Shown piece after piece: positions 1-9,307 of a stretch of 61,970 bases of DNA. Under the pieces are notes generated by a model. It saw only the letters and a program-made list of their open reading frames with translations, was not told where the DNA came from and ran no database searches. The number at the start of each line of letters is the position of its first letter. The stretch's first letter is position 1. Source of the stretch: Polaromonas sp. Its GTDB lineage: Bacteria; Pseudomonadota; Gammaproteobacteria; Burkholderiales; Burkholderiaceae_C. The position numbers and the translations under genes were made by a program. The DNA lies in the NCBI RefSeq assembly GCF_030680935.1, contig NZ_JAUXUP010000012.1, forward strand, positions 1 through 61,970, read 5' to 3'.

Positions 1-202
1 GCCCAAAATCGACAATGCTTTTCCGTATCGCAGCCAGGTCGCGCACGTCGCCGTATTCGAGCCAGCTCTCGATGCAGTTGATGTCGGAGGCTTTGATGGT
101 CGCGCCGACTCTCTTGAGGCGCGCATACATCGCATCGCCCAACATGCCGCCACAGCCTGCTACATAAACACGGGTTCCAGTTTCAATCTTCAAGGAGCTC
201 AC
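1..202 (-). CDS. NAD-dependent sugar epimerase/reductase (SDR, RmlD-like), 3' end outside window
   Basis: The gene runs off the left edge, so only about 65 N-terminal residues are visible. They begin with a beta strand and a Rossmann loop (VYVAGCGGMLGDA), the pattern of extended SDR enzymes of the RmlD/NAD-epimerase type, followed by an acidic residue after the second strand (ASDIN). The start is GTG at 202 or TTG at 193; AAGGTGAG lies about 6 nt before the TTG and would serve as its ribosome site. It is the last visible gene of the leftward polysaccharide operon, 35 bp after the glycosyltransferase. By context it may be the reductase that completes the CDP-sugar, but the substrate cannot be read from this fragment. 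Confidence 0.6.
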   Translation of the reverse strand, partial: MSSLKIETGTRVYVAGCGGMLGDAMYARLKRVGATIKASDINCIESWLEYGDVRDLAAIRKSIVDFG

Positions 203-237
203 CTTTTTCAGAAATATCGGGGTTTAGCGGGTTCAAG

Positions 238-1317
238 CTATTCGCCAAACAGGGCCAAATAGGTTGGCACTTGCGAACGCACGGAGTAACGTGAATCTAT
301 ATATTCACGGGCCGCCCGGCCCATGACCTCAAGCTGGCCCGGGTTATCGAGCAGGGACGAAAGCGCCTCGACCCAGGATCCCTTGTCATTGTCCACGACG
401 AGGCCCGTCCTGCCGTGCAGTACGACCTCATGACCCGACCCGGTAGACGACACCACCGGCGCCGCCGCAACGCCGGAGTATTGAATGGCCTTGAACCCGA
501 CCTTGCCCTGCTCCCACTCACCCTGAGGCACAGGCATGATGCCTATGTCCATGCCTGCAAGATCCTCGATCTCTGACGCAAGCGCCCATTTGATGAAGCG
601 GTAGTTTTTCAGCTCGGGAAACTTCGGGTCCACGTCGCAGATGACCCTGAACTCGAAATCGTAGCGCGATTGCAACTCAGTGAGCGCTTCGCGAACCAGC
701 TCAAGGTAGCCCATGGTCGATTGCGTCCCGGTCCAGCCGATGACGGCGCGGCGAGTGGCAAGCGGCGCCTTCGCGATGGGCTTGTGATAATCCAGGTCTA
801 TGGTCGTCGGCAGCAACACCGCGTGTTCGTTGTACTGCTTGACCCAGTTGACGAGATAGTTGTTGCAAACCGCCACCTTCAGACTGTGCCGTGTGATGAA
901 ACGGATCTTCGACGACCATTTTGCGAATCCCACGATGCGATTGACCTTCGAAGTCTTGCTGATGAAAATCGCATCATCGAAGTCGAAAATCACCCGACGA
1001 CGCAGCACAAACAAAATGGCTTCGATAAACGGCGGCCCCAAGGGAGTAGCCTCGCGATGGATGAAAATGTAATCGTAGCCAAACACGCGCGGCAGGATCA
1101 ACAGCCGGCGCACGAAGCCAGAAATGACGCCCAACACCCTTTGGGCCATGTGGCCCGGCTTGTAAAGGATGCGCATCGTGACCATGTCCAGGAACGGGCG
1201 CACATCAATGTCAATTCCGCGCTCGCGCAGGGCCTGGAGGTATTGCTCAAAGCGAAAACGCTGGCTCGGACTGATCCCCAGGGGATAAGGACAGAGGATG
1301 AGGACTTTCGGATTCAT
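238..1317 (-). CDS. Glycosyltransferase, GT-B fold (GT4-like)
   Basis: The predicted product is about 359 residues and should add a sugar to the lipid-linked repeat unit at the cytoplasmic face. The N-terminus (KVLILCPYPLGISPSQRFR) resembles the donor/acceptor loop of GT4 enzymes, and the C-terminal half has the nucleotide-sugar binding pattern GFKAIQYSGVAAAPVVSS followed by GHEVVLHGRTGLVV. The ATG at 1317 is preferred because it lies just past the upstream stop at 1322; a GTG at 1392 would force a 71-bp overlap with the methyltransferase gene. The acceptor and sugar are unknown. It belongs to a leftward operon of closely spaced genes. Confidence 0.75.
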   Translation of the reverse strand: MNPKVLILCPYPLGISPSQRFRFEQYLQALRERGIDIDVRPFLDMVTMRILYKPGHMAQRVLGVISGFVRRLLILPRVFGYDYIFIHREATPLGPPFIEAILFVLRRRVIFDFDDAIFISKTSKVNRIVGFAKWSSKIRFITRHSLKVAVCNNYLVNWVKQYNEHAVLLPTTIDLDYHKPIAKAPLATRRAVIGWTGTQSTMGYLELVREALTELQSRYDFEFRVICDVDPKFPELKNYRFIKWALASEIEDLAGMDIGIMPVPQGEWEQGKVGFKAIQYSGVAAAPVVSSTGSGHEVVLHGRTGLVVDNDKGSWVEALSSLLDNPGQLEVMGRAAREYIDSRYSVRSQVPTYLALFGE

Positions 1318-1321
1318 GGGT

Positions 1322-2200
1322 TCAGGACTGTGACGAAACGGGGCGGTCATTCCTGATCGAAAATACGTTTTCGCCCAGATAGACAAAATCACGGTCCAGT
1401 TGAGAAATCGTCTTGAGGAAGTTGGCGGATGTACGCTGCCCGGGAAACAGCCAGTCGTGCATTTCGATGATCAGCACCGGGAATTCGTCGATCCAGTCGG
1501 TATTGCCCGAAAACAACTCCGACTCGAACCCTTCAATATCGATCTTGACGATGAACGGAAAATGACCCGCGGCTCGCGGGTGGCGCGCCAGAATTTCAGG
1601 CACCGTCACCCCGGAAATGCCGCCTTCAGCGCCTTCCTCGACCGTCGTTGTCGTAAACGCATTCTTTTCGGCACTCGGGTCGGTCAAGGCGAGCCTGGAT
1701 GGCTTGCTGGCAATGCCGGCGAGCAGCGCTTCGAACTGCTCGTTGTTACCAAAATTCTCCCGCAAAACCCTGAAGTTGTCTTCACTCGGTTCAACCGCGA
1801 CGATCTTGGAGTTCGGCCAGATATGGTGAAAATACACGCTCGACAAACCAATGTTGGCACCCAGATCCAGAATCAGCGGCACACCCTCGGCGGAGTATTT
1901 GGCGTAGAGCGCTTCAAATTCAGGATAACGTTTGAGTGCCTTGAGGTTGTAGTCCTCATGGATGAATATCTGGTCGAAAGTGAACCAGTCTGACGTTGCC
2001 GAGCGCAGGAATATATTGGATTGACCATCGTTCAGACGGTTAGCAAGCGTGAGGCGATCCATCCCGTCCCGCACACCCAATTTTTTGTAGCTGAACGTGT
2101 CAGGGTACGCCCTGACGATCTTGGCATTGATCGTTGAAAGCAGGAAGCCGTTCAATAGTTGAACGATTTTTCGCGGTGTCGGAATCCAGTTCATCATCAT
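1322..2200 (-). CDS. FkbM family SAM-dependent methyltransferase
   Basis: This 292-residue protein carries a SAM-binding motif I (LILDLGANIGLSSVYF, around residue 110), the motif II acidic residue in VAVEPSEDN, and the FkbM signature IVKIDIEGFE near residue 220. FkbM enzymes O-methylate sugars or polyketides; in an O-antigen or capsule locus the usual role is methylation of a hydroxyl on the glycan or its terminal sugar. The start has three consecutive ATG codons, so the exact first residue is uncertain. It lies 35 bp after the GT2 gene and 4 bp before the GT4 gene in the same operon. The substrate is inferred from context only. Confidence 0.82.
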   Translation of the reverse strand: MMMNWIPTPRKIVQLLNGFLLSTINAKIVRAYPDTFSYKKLGVRDGMDRLTLANRLNDGQSNIFLRSATSDWFTFDQIFIHEDYNLKALKRYPEFEALYAKYSAEGVPLILDLGANIGLSSVYFHHIWPNSKIVAVEPSEDNFRVLRENFGNNEQFEALLAGIASKPSRLALTDPSAEKNAFTTTTVEEGAEGGISGVTVPEILARHPRAAGHFPFIVKIDIEGFESELFSGNTDWIDEFPVLIIEMHDWLFPGQRTSANFLKTISQLDRDFVYLGENVFSIRNDRPVSSQS

Positions 2201-2235
2201 TATTCGAGACTCAAATATTCAGCACGACGCAAAGC

Positions 2236-3378
2236 CTAGCCCTTTTGCTCGGGCGTGGCCTGGTTTGTTATCCAGTCCGAGAACTGGGCGATATTGACGA
2301 CACCCGGCAACGGCTGGAGACTGTTCCACTGAATTTCTGCTGTACTCTTCCTTGAAGACGAGATTATCGTTGCGAAACGGCGCCAGCTGGCCTTGTCGAA
2401 AAAAGAAAGCAGCAGTCCACCCCAGTCGCGCAGGGACAGCAGCCGCAGGTTCGCCAAAAAATCAGCCACGCTAAGTACGCCGAGTTTCTTCTGCATGTAC
2501 CAGGCAAAAACCTGCCGCCGGACATAACCACCGCGATCAATCTCGACGTCCGCGAGCTTCGCACCCAGGTTTCTCTTCAGCAGGTTAAGCCACATGTGCA
2601 TGCCATTGGTGAGGTCGCTACCGGGGAGCATCCCGGGAAATTCGGGGTCGATGCCGAGATAAGCCAGGCCGCTTTTGTGTTTGCTGCTATAGAAATAGTG
2701 CCCGAAAGACTTCGGGGAAACCCCCACGACGAGAAGCTTTTCGGGGCTGAATATCCATTTGTCCGCCGTCAACAGCAGCGAGTTGAGTGCGTAGTGGTCG
2801 GGAAACGGAGGGTGAAACTGCGGAAGCTTGTCGCGACGGACCAGCGTGGTCTGCATGTTCAACGGGATACGCACCTTGAAGCGGAACATGTCGCGCACAA
2901 TGGAAAACCGTTGGTCGAGCGACATCACGCCCTCACGAGTCAGGTCGGGCCCGAAATTGAAATGGGCGCGGCTGTAAAACCCGTGCTCGTTCTGGCCGAT
3001 TGAATTCGGCGCCACATAGGAATAACCGTTGTGCAGAACGCAGTCGGGTTGCCCGTACTGGTCAACGATCTGCGCCATCCTGGTGAAGTACCCGGGAAGC
3101 AGCAGATCATCGTCGCCCATCATCATGATGTAGTCGCCCGACGCCGCGAACAGCGCATTGTTCCAGTTGTCGGTGACTGAAATCAGCGTCTCGAGCCGCA
3201 GGATCTTCACACGCGGGTCGTCAGCATACTGCGCAATGATCTCGGGCGTTCTGTCGGTATTGGCGTTGTCCGAAATGATCAATTCCAGGTCGTCATAACC
3301 CTGCCCGAGAATCGAATGGATGCAGTTTTCGAGGTAGGGTCCGCCATTGCGGGTAGGAAGCAGTACCGAGAATTTCAT
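2236..3378 (-). CDS. Glycosyltransferase family 2 (GT-A fold)
   Basis: The product of about 380 residues starts with the GT2 hallmark KFSVLLPTRNGGPYLENCI. It continues with SDNANTDRT (nucleotide-binding acidic residue) and GDYIMMMGDDDLLLPG, whose DDD supplies the metal-binding DXD motif. It should transfer a sugar from a nucleotide donor to the growing lipid-linked saccharide. ATG at 3378 is chosen since it follows the stop of the acyltransferase gene by 2 bp and begins exactly at the family's first strand; the in-frame upstream codons overlap the previous gene. The C-terminal half is less typical and may hold acceptor-binding elements. Confidence 0.82.
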   Translation of the reverse strand: MKFSVLLPTRNGGPYLENCIHSILGQGYDDLELIISDNANTDRTPEIIAQYADDPRVKILRLETLISVTDNWNNALFAASGDYIMMMGDDDLLLPGYFTRMAQIVDQYGQPDCVLHNGYSYVAPNSIGQNEHGFYSRAHFNFGPDLTREGVMSLDQRFSIVRDMFRFKVRIPLNMQTTLVRRDKLPQFHPPFPDHYALNSLLLTADKWIFSPEKLLVVGVSPKSFGHYFYSSKHKSGLAYLGIDPEFPGMLPGSDLTNGMHMWLNLLKRNLGAKLADVEIDRGGYVRRQVFAWYMQKKLGVLSVADFLANLRLLSLRDWGGLLLSFFDKASWRRFATIISSSRKSTAEIQWNSLQPLPGVVNIAQFSDWITNQATPEQKG

Positions 3379-3380
3379 TT

Positions 3381-4022
3381 TTAATTCAATTTTCCAAAAT
3401 CTTCTTGCGAACCAGCATCGATCCTGATCCACTGGCCCAGTTCATGGCTGAAGCGTCTCACCGGTTTCGCTGGTACCCCAGCCACGACCGTGTAGGCCGG
3501 TACCGAGCGCGTCACGACGCTGTTGGCCCCGACCACCGAATGATCTCCCAGCGAAACGTTTCCGGCAACAAAGGCGCCGTAACCAACCCAGGCTCCCCGC
3601 CCTATGGATACCTTGCCCGGCAACAGGGGTTGCTGCAGAATGCCAAGGTTGGTGTCCCGATAGTCGTGGTGCGAGTCAGCGATGTACACATTGTCCCCGA
3701 TTGTCACGTCATGACTGATCTCGATGCGGTTGATGCAGGACAGCGTGCAGCCGAAGCCAATACTGACATTGTCGCCAATGTCGATCTGGGGATCGAAAAC
3801 CTGGGACCCGTAAGCTTTGAGCGCTAGCAGGCGGGTGTTTCTGCTGATGCGAGAGCGATCGCCGAGGCTCACGCGATCCAGGCCCACGGACTGGATGAAG
3901 GGACTCACGAATGTCCCCACGCCCATGCGTTGGAAAAGCATCCGGTACAACCATCCATAAGGTATTGCCAAGAGCCGCTCAAAGCGAACCCTTTCGAACA
4001 GGAAGGCAACAAAGGAGGTCAT
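3381..4022 (-). CDS. Hexapeptide-repeat acyltransferase (WcaF/LbH type)
   Basis: This 213-residue protein is built of left-handed beta-helix hexapeptide repeats, for example VSLGDRSRISRN, IDIGDNVSIGFGC, VTIGDNVYIAD and VSIGRGAWVGYGA, and ends with the usual VVAGVPAKPVRRF. The catalytic-type histidines are in ADSHHDYRD. Such enzymes O- or N-acetylate sugars using acetyl-CoA. Its ATG overlaps the stop of the flippase gene by 4 bp (ATGA), which indicates translational coupling. In this locus it probably acetylates a sugar of the repeat unit; no aminotransferase is visible, which makes O-acetylation more likely. Confidence 0.82.
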   Translation of the reverse strand: MTSFVAFLFERVRFERLLAIPYGWLYRMLFQRMGVGTFVSPFIQSVGLDRVSLGDRSRISRNTRLLALKAYGSQVFDPQIDIGDNVSIGFGCTLSCINRIEISHDVTIGDNVYIADSHHDYRDTNLGILQQPLLPGKVSIGRGAWVGYGAFVAGNVSLGDHSVVGANSVVTRSVPAYTVVAGVPAKPVRRFSHELGQWIRIDAGSQEDFGKLN

Positions 4023-5515
4023 CGGTCGGACACGCGTTTGATCATGTTACTCAGGTCAGCCCGCAAAGCGTCTGAAAGAAAAAACCAAGCAGCAGCCACG
4101 TACAGCGCCACGCCCAAAGCCAGCGAGACCAGGGTCTGCCAGCCGGGCTGGACGGCCATAGCAAGGATTTTCGCACTTCCGAACGCACCAACTCCGGCAA
4201 GCACGAAAGGCAAGAAGTTGGCGCGCAGCCACATCCCCATCCCCTGCTTCAAGACTCTCGCCTGAACCACGGGCAATAGCGTAAACAGGTAATAGGCGTT
4301 CAGGCCGGCGTAAGCCGCGGCAGCGCCGCTGATGCCGTATTGGTGAGCCAACCAGTAAAGCGCCGGAAGGTACAACACCAGGGCCAGCAAGTTGATTTTT
4401 AGCGGCAAGCCGGGTTGACCACAAGCCACTGCCGCCATGTACGCATTCGAGACCATGGCATTGAAGAAAAAGCCCAAGGCCAGCCACGCCATGGTCAGCG
4501 CCGCCTCGTCGGCGACCCTCGCGTTGATCCAGAGCTGGAGGACTTCGTGGCCGAAAAAAACCAGCGCGAAACAGGGCAGCGCCACGACGAGACCCATGAG
4601 CTGGCTGGCCTTGCCATAGCGCGACAGCAGGTCGGCATGCTGGCCGGTGCTGAACGAATGCGAGAAGGCCGGAAAAGAAGCGCTGTTGATAGCGCTTTGT
4701 ACCAGGGAGATGGCAATGGAGGCGTTGTAAGCGATCGAATAATAGCCCAAGGCTTCAAGACTCAGGAACTTGGTGACGGCCAGACGGTCGGCCTGACTCA
4801 GCACCAACGCCGTGAGTGCGATGAGATTCATGGCTGCAGAATACTTCCAGATGTCCTTGAACGAGGCTAGCGAAAAACGGGGCCAAAGCCGCAAAGTCGG
4901 CAGAAGGCGATAGGTGAAGATCGCATAGACCAGAAGCTCCACGGCAGAACTGATCGCGAACCACACAAGAAATGCCACAAGGTCCGGGACGAAAAAGAGA
5001 ACAACCACCCCGCCGCCAAGACGCAGCGTCTGCACACTCGCCTTGATCATGTTCAGGACATCCATGCGCTGCAGGCCACTGATCACCCCGGTATAAAACG
5101 CGACCGGCCAGCGCAGGCCCAAATAAACGGCAATGATCTGTATGCCCAGCGTGACGGTCGCTGTGTCGAGACGCGTGCGGCTCAACCAGAAGGCTGCCAC
5201 CGTCGTCGAGTTCCACCACAACAGCACGGCGATGAGCAGCGCAATGATCCAGTACACGCTCGAGGCCGTATTCACGGCATGGGAACTTGCACTGCGCCTA
5301 TCGCTGTGATCGGATGACACAACCTTCGTCACTGTCGCCGAGATGCCGAGGTCGAGAGTACCCAGAAGTACCTGCAGGATCGTGATGAGTCCGACAAAAC
5401 CGAAGGCCTCGACGCCCAGGAAATGCACCTGAATCGGGGTGACGGCAAGCGTCAGTATCCCGAGCCACGCGCTGCCCAGAAAGTTGAAGATGATGTTGGA
5501 CTTGAGTTTGGACAA
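4019..5515 (-). CDS. Wzx-type polysaccharide flippase (MATE/MOP superfamily)
   Basis: The protein is about 498 residues, hydrophobic throughout, with roughly 12-14 membrane segments. It begins with SKLKSNIIFNFLGSAWLGILT and the interfacial pattern VHFLGVEAFGFVGLI typical of PST/Wzx exporters. It should flip undecaprenyl-diphosphate-linked repeat units across the inner membrane. A TTG at 5515 is proposed as start: it lies 16 bp after the epimerase stop (5532) and fits the family N-terminus; all upstream ATG/GTG options overlap the epimerase and encode non-hydrophobic sequence. No Wzy polymerase or Wzz is visible in the window; they may lie to the left. Confidence 0.8.
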   Translation of the reverse strand: MSKLKSNIIFNFLGSAWLGILTLAVTPIQVHFLGVEAFGFVGLITILQVLLGTLDLGISATVTKVVSSDHSDRRSASSHAVNTASSVYWIIALLIAVLLWWNSTTVAAFWLSRTRLDTATVTLGIQIIAVYLGLRWPVAFYTGVISGLQRMDVLNMIKASVQTLRLGGGVVVLFFVPDLVAFLVWFAISSAVELLVYAIFTYRLLPTLRLWPRFSLASFKDIWKYSAAMNLIALTALVLSQADRLAVTKFLSLEALGYYSIAYNASIAISLVQSAINSASFPAFSHSFSTGQHADLLSRYGKASQLMGLVVALPCFALVFFGHEVLQLWINARVADEAALTMAWLALGFFFNAMVSNAYMAAVACGQPGLPLKINLLALVLYLPALYWLAHQYGISGAAAAYAGLNAYYLFTLLPVVQARVLKQGMGMWLRANFLPFVLAGVGAFGSAKILAMAVQPGWQTLVSLALGVALYVAAAWFFLSDALRADLSNMIKRVSDR

Positions 5516-5531
5516 GGCAGGATGCCCGGAT

Positions 5532-6443
5532 TTATCGCAGCGTCGCGCGCGGCTGGGCTCGCCACCACGCAATCGTATCGTCCAGCCCCCTGTCAAGATC
5601 GAACTTTGGGGTCCACCCGGTAAGCGCGAGTTTGCTGGTTTCGGCCACCAAAAGCGCGGGCTCCGTGCCCCGGACAGACACCGACGGCAAGCGTACGCGG
5701 TCAACCGCACCGAGCTTTTGTCCGATGGCAGTAACAATATCGCCCAATGCCACGCCATGGCCGGATCCGATATTGACGGGTCCTGCGAGCTCGCACTCGA
5801 GGAGCGCGACAAATGCCGATGCGACGTCTTCCGCATGCAGGTAATCCCGGACCAGGCCGGGATTGCCGCAAGTTGCCGTGTTCCCGTCCATCAAGCTGGA
5901 AATCGTTGAGGCCATCAGGCGCTGCGGGTGTTCATGGGGGCCATAGAGTGAAAAAACACGTCCCCAGGCACTCGATAGCCCGGTCTGCCGCGACCAGGCG
6001 GCCAACTGCAGTTGCAGCGCATGCTTGGAACTGCCGTAAAGCGTCCCAGGCACCAGCGGCGTCGTCGCCTCAGCACAAATGCCACCACCATGCCAATCAT
6101 ACTCAGCACAGGTCCCGGCTGCGACGAGCCGCTTGCCGCCAATCGCAGTGAAGGCCTGGATCATGGCCAAGCTGGCGCGCAGCCAGTCAAAATTTTCAAG
6201 TGCTGTCCAGTATTTCCCAGGCTGGGTGCACCAGGCCAGATGCAGCAAGTGCGTCGCGCCTATGCGGCGCACCAGCCCCGCGGCTTCTCCGTCGGCCAAC
6301 AGGTCAGCGCCGTGCCACGTTACCCCAGGCGGCGCGTCGCGCATGGCCGACGAAACTGCGTGGACTTCGTAACCTTTGGCGTGCAACTGCGCAACACAAT
6401 GGCGGCCGATGAATCCGCTTGCGCCAGTGACCAGAACTTTCAT
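5532..6443 (-). CDS. NAD-dependent epimerase/dehydratase (extended SDR)
   Basis: The 303-residue product starts with MKVLVTGASGFIGRHCV, the Rossmann NAD(P)-binding motif. It has a catalytic YGSSKHALQ (YxxxK) near residue 140 and the extended-SDR C-terminal substrate-binding part (VNIGSGHGVALGDIV). The start ATG overlaps the methyltransferase stop by 1 bp (TGATG). Placed after rfbF, rfbG, an RmlC-like epimerase and a C-methyltransferase, it is a candidate 4-ketoreductase or epimerase of a CDP-linked deoxysugar pathway. The sugar and stereochemistry cannot be read from the sequence. Confidence 0.8.
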   Translation of the reverse strand: MKVLVTGASGFIGRHCVAQLHAKGYEVHAVSSAMRDAPPGVTWHGADLLADGEAAGLVRRIGATHLLHLAWCTQPGKYWTALENFDWLRASLAMIQAFTAIGGKRLVAAGTCAEYDWHGGGICAEATTPLVPGTLYGSSKHALQLQLAAWSRQTGLSSAWGRVFSLYGPHEHPQRLMASTISSLMDGNTATCGNPGLVRDYLHAEDVASAFVALLECELAGPVNIGSGHGVALGDIVTAIGQKLGAVDRVRLPSVSVRGTEPALLVAETSKLALTGWTPKFDLDRGLDDTIAWWRAQPRATLR

Positions 6444-7666
6444 CAGAATATGCGCAAGGCCGGGACGGCTGCGACGAACTTGCCGCCCCACTCCCGAACG
6501 AACTCATTGGCCTTGACCACTTCATCGGCGATGTTCCACGGCAGGATTACGACGTAATCAGGCTTGCGCTCGCGCAGTTCTTTCGGGGCCAGAATCGGGA
6601 TATGGCTACCCGGCATGAACTTGTCCTGCTTCGATGCGGCCGCATCACAGACGAACGACACCAGATCAGGCTTGACTCCCGCGTAATTCATCAGGGTATT
6701 GCCTTTGGCGGCAGCGCCGTAGGCGGCTACCATCTTGCCCGCCAGATTGGCTTCAATGAGGAATGCCAGCAGATTGTTCTTGACCTTGTCCGCTTCGCGC
6801 TGGAAACGCTGGTAAGTCGCCAGGTCCTGCAGGCCACTTGCAATTTCCTCGGCAAGTATGCGAGCCACCGCAGCGCCGTCGATGCGGGCGTCATCGGAAT
6901 GGCAACCATAGACGCGGAGGCTACCGCCGTGTGTCGTGATCTGCTCGACGTCGCAAACCCTCAGTCCGGCCCGCGCAAAGATCGCCTTGACAGACTGCAG
7001 CGACAGGTAGGAATAGTGCTCGTGGTAAACGGTGTCGAACTGGTTAAGGCGCATCAGGCTCATGAGGTGCGGGAACTCGAGCGTGATGGTTCCGCCGGGC
7101 TTCAGCGCGGTCTTCATGCCTGCCGTGAAATCGTTGATATCAGGCACATGCGCATAAACGTTGTTGCCAATAATGAGGTCGGCCTGTCTGCCCGACTTCA
7201 CGAGCTTGCCAGCAAAGTCCTGGCCAAAAAACTCGCGGGCCACCGGGATGCCGGCGGCTTCCGCCACCGCAGCCGTGCTGTCTGTGGGCTCAACGCCGAG
7301 GCACGGCACGCCGCTGGCGACAAAATTCTTGAGCAGGTAGCCATCGTTCGACGCCACTTCGATGACGAAACTGTCAGCGCCCAGCCCCAGGCGCGTCGTG
7401 ATCATCTCAACATAGGCTCGCGCATGCGCGAGCCACGTGGTGGATACCGATGAAAAGTATGCGTAATCCTTCGTAAAAAGCTCGTCCGAGCGTGAGTAGT
7501 CTTCGGTCTGGACGAGCCAGCACTGGTCGCACACGAATAGCTTTAGCGGGAAGTACTGCTCCGGAGCCTGAAGATCGGCCGCGCTCAGGTAAGCGTTTGA
7601 AGGCGGAGCGAAGCCGAGGTCCAGGAAGACATGTTTGAGGGGGGTGTTGCAGTGACGGCAATTCAT
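6443..7666 (-). CDS. Sugar C-methyltransferase (SAM-dependent, TylCIII/NovU-like)
   Basis: The 407-residue protein has the three-part layout of NDP-hexose C-methyltransferases. An N-terminal zinc-binding domain has MNCRHCNTPL and later CDQC, giving a four-cysteine site. A central SAM domain has VIEVASNDGYLLKNF around residue 100, and the C-terminal domain contains VAAYGAAAKGNTLMNY. The family methylates C3 of 4-keto-6-deoxysugars, as TylCIII does in mycarose synthesis. ATGA overlap with the upstream RmlC-like gene supports a single operon. Together with rfbF and rfbG it suggests a CDP-3-C-methyl-6-deoxyhexose, which is inference. Confidence 0.85.
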   Translation of the reverse strand: MNCRHCNTPLKHVFLDLGFAPPSNAYLSAADLQAPEQYFPLKLFVCDQCWLVQTEDYSRSDELFTKDYAYFSSVSTTWLAHARAYVEMITTRLGLGADSFVIEVASNDGYLLKNFVASGVPCLGVEPTDSTAAVAEAAGIPVAREFFGQDFAGKLVKSGRQADLIIGNNVYAHVPDINDFTAGMKTALKPGGTITLEFPHLMSLMRLNQFDTVYHEHYSYLSLQSVKAIFARAGLRVCDVEQITTHGGSLRVYGCHSDDARIDGAAVARILAEEIASGLQDLATYQRFQREADKVKNNLLAFLIEANLAGKMVAAYGAAAKGNTLMNYAGVKPDLVSFVCDAAASKQDKFMPGSHIPILAPKELRERKPDYVVILPWNIADEVVKANEFVREWGGKFVAAVPALRIF

Positions 7667-8214
7667 ACTGTAATACTCTGGAAGTTTTTATCTATGAGCG
7701 GATGCTCTTTATCACGTTCGGACAGGTCAGCCACCGGCAGCGGCCATGGAATGTTCAGCGCCGGATCATCAAAACGCAGGCCGCCTTCGGCCGAAGGCGT
7801 GTAGCTGGCGGTGTGCAGATACAGCAATTCGGAGTCCGGTTCGAGCACCTGGAAGCCGTGCGCGCAGCCTTCAGGAATCACGAGCATCAGGGCATTGGCG
7901 GCCGACAGCTCCTGGGCATGCCATTGCAGAAAAGTTGGTGACCCCTTGCGCAGGTCCACGGCAACATCCCAGACACAACCCCTGAGGCACCGCACCATCT
8001 TCATCTCCGCATGGGGCGGGCGCTGAAAATGCAGCCCCCTCACCGCACCGACCGCGGTCGTCCGGGAGAGGTTGATCTGCTCGATGCGCCGGCCACCAGC
8101 GGCCTCACCCAGCTCGCGCTCACAGAAAAGCCGCAAAAATGCGCCGCGGCTGTCCTGGAAAGCGTTGGTTTCCGCAATAAAAACACCGACAAGGGCGGTT
8201 GGAAGAAGTTTCAC
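7663..8214 (-). CDS. RmlC-like NDP-4-keto-6-deoxysugar epimerase
   Basis: The 183-residue cupin resembles dTDP-4-dehydrorhamnose 3,5-epimerase: it keeps RGLHFQ with the catalytic-type histidine, the VWDVAVDLR strand and IPEGCAHGF. It differs from the bona fide rfbC in this window at the active-site loop, where KTTDYY is replaced by LHTASY. This suggests a different substrate or only one epimerisation. Its position between rfbG and the C-methyltransferase points to a CDP-4-keto-6-deoxyhexose. GTG at 8214 is used as start; it follows the rfbG stop by 1 bp and avoids an overlap. Confidence 0.75.
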   Translation of the reverse strand: MKLLPTALVGVFIAETNAFQDSRGAFLRLFCERELGEAAGGRRIEQINLSRTTAVGAVRGLHFQRPPHAEMKMVRCLRGCVWDVAVDLRKGSPTFLQWHAQELSAANALMLVIPEGCAHGFQVLEPDSELLYLHTASYTPSAEGGLRFDDPALNIPWPLPVADLSERDKEHPLIDKNFQSITV

Positions 8215-8215
8215 G

Positions 8216-9307
8216 CTAGACCGCCCAGCCGATATTCTTTGCCTTGGCCGCCGCAACATAATCGGCCAGCTGCTGCCGGCTGATCACGTCACCTTTTTCG
8301 CCATAAGCGCGGTACCAGCTGGCCGTCTGCCTGAGGCCTTCGTCGAGCCCCCAAACCGGCAACCACCGCAACAAGGTGCGAGCTTTGGTGCTGTCCAGTT
8401 GGAGCAGGCTTGCTTCGTGCGGCTGGGGAGCCCCGGTCACATGCCAACGCAGCTCACCCCAGCTTTGAGTCAGCTTTGAGAGGACAGCCGAAACCGGCTG
8501 ATTGCCTGATTCATCCGGGCCGAAATTCCACGCTTCGGCGTACTCGGGTTGCCGCTCCAGCAAGCGCTGGCCAAGCAGCAGGTAACCAGACAAGGATTCG
8601 AGAACATGCTGCCATGGCCGCGTGGCCTGCGGCGAGCGGATCTCGACTGATTCGCCACACGAACTGGCGCGCACCAAGTCGGGAATGAGACGGTCTTGCG
8701 ACCAGTCTCCGCCGCCGATGACGTTGCCAGCGCGAGCTGTCGCCAGGAGAGGCGAGTTTTCGCCGCTGAAATAGGATTTACGGTAGCTGGCCGCAACAAG
8801 TTCGGCGCCTGCCTTTGACGCCGAGTAGGGGTCGTGACCACCAAGGCGGTCGTTTTCGCGGTAGCCCCACAACCATTCCTGATTCTCATAACATTTGTCC
8901 GTCGTCACCACGACGATGGCTCTGACATTCCCTGCCTGGCGACAGGCCTCCAGCACATGAGCCGTACCCTGCACGTTGGTTGCCCAGGTGGTCAGAGGGT
9001 CGGTATAAGAACGCCGCACGAGCGCTTGCGCTGCCAAGTGAAACACAATATCAGGTTGCACCTGCGCGACCATCTTTTGTACGACCGCGTAATCACGGAT
9101 ATCAAGTTGACGTTCTTCAACGTCCAACTTGAGCAGATTCCAATGGCTAGGTTGGGTATCGGGCGGCAACGCCAGACCAACCACCTCGGCACCAAGCTGC
9201 TGAAGCCATAGGGCCAGCCAGCTGCCTTTGAAACCGGTATGACCAGTGAGCAGAACCTTTCGCCCGCGAAACGCACCACCAAAGTGGCTCACTTCCAGGC
9301 CTTCCAT
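8216..9307 (-). CDS. rfbG: CDP-glucose 4,6-dehydratase
   Basis: The enzyme converts CDP-D-glucose to CDP-4-keto-6-deoxy-D-glucose with bound NAD. The N-terminal motif [19 protein letters not shown] is diagnostic of RfbG. Further marks are [10 protein letters not shown], the catalytic YSASKAGAE (YxxxK) and [14 protein letters not shown] at 9307 overlaps the rfbF end by 19 bp; a GTG at 9292, with GGAAGG upstream and a 4-bp overlap, gives an N-terminus closer to that of enteric RfbG and may be the true start. Coupled to rfbF in the same operon. Confidence 0.92.
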   Translation of the reverse strand: MEGLEVSHFGGAFRGRKVLLTGHTGFKGSWLALWLQQLGAEVVGLALPPDTQPSHWNLLKLDVEERQLDIRDYAVVQKMVAQVQPDIVFHLAAQALVRRSYTDPLTTWATNVQGTAHVLEACRQAGNVRAIVVVTTDKCYENQEWLWGYRENDRLGGHDPYSASKAGAELVAASYRKSYFSGENSPLLATARAGNVIGGGDWSQDRLIPDLVRASSCGESVEIRSPQATRPWQHVLESLSGYLLLGQRLLERQPEYAEAWNFGPDESGNQPVSAVLSKLTQSWGELRWHVTGAPQPHEASLLQLDSTKARTLLRWLPVWGLDEGLRQTASWYRAYGEKGDVISRQQLADYVAAAKAKNIGWAV

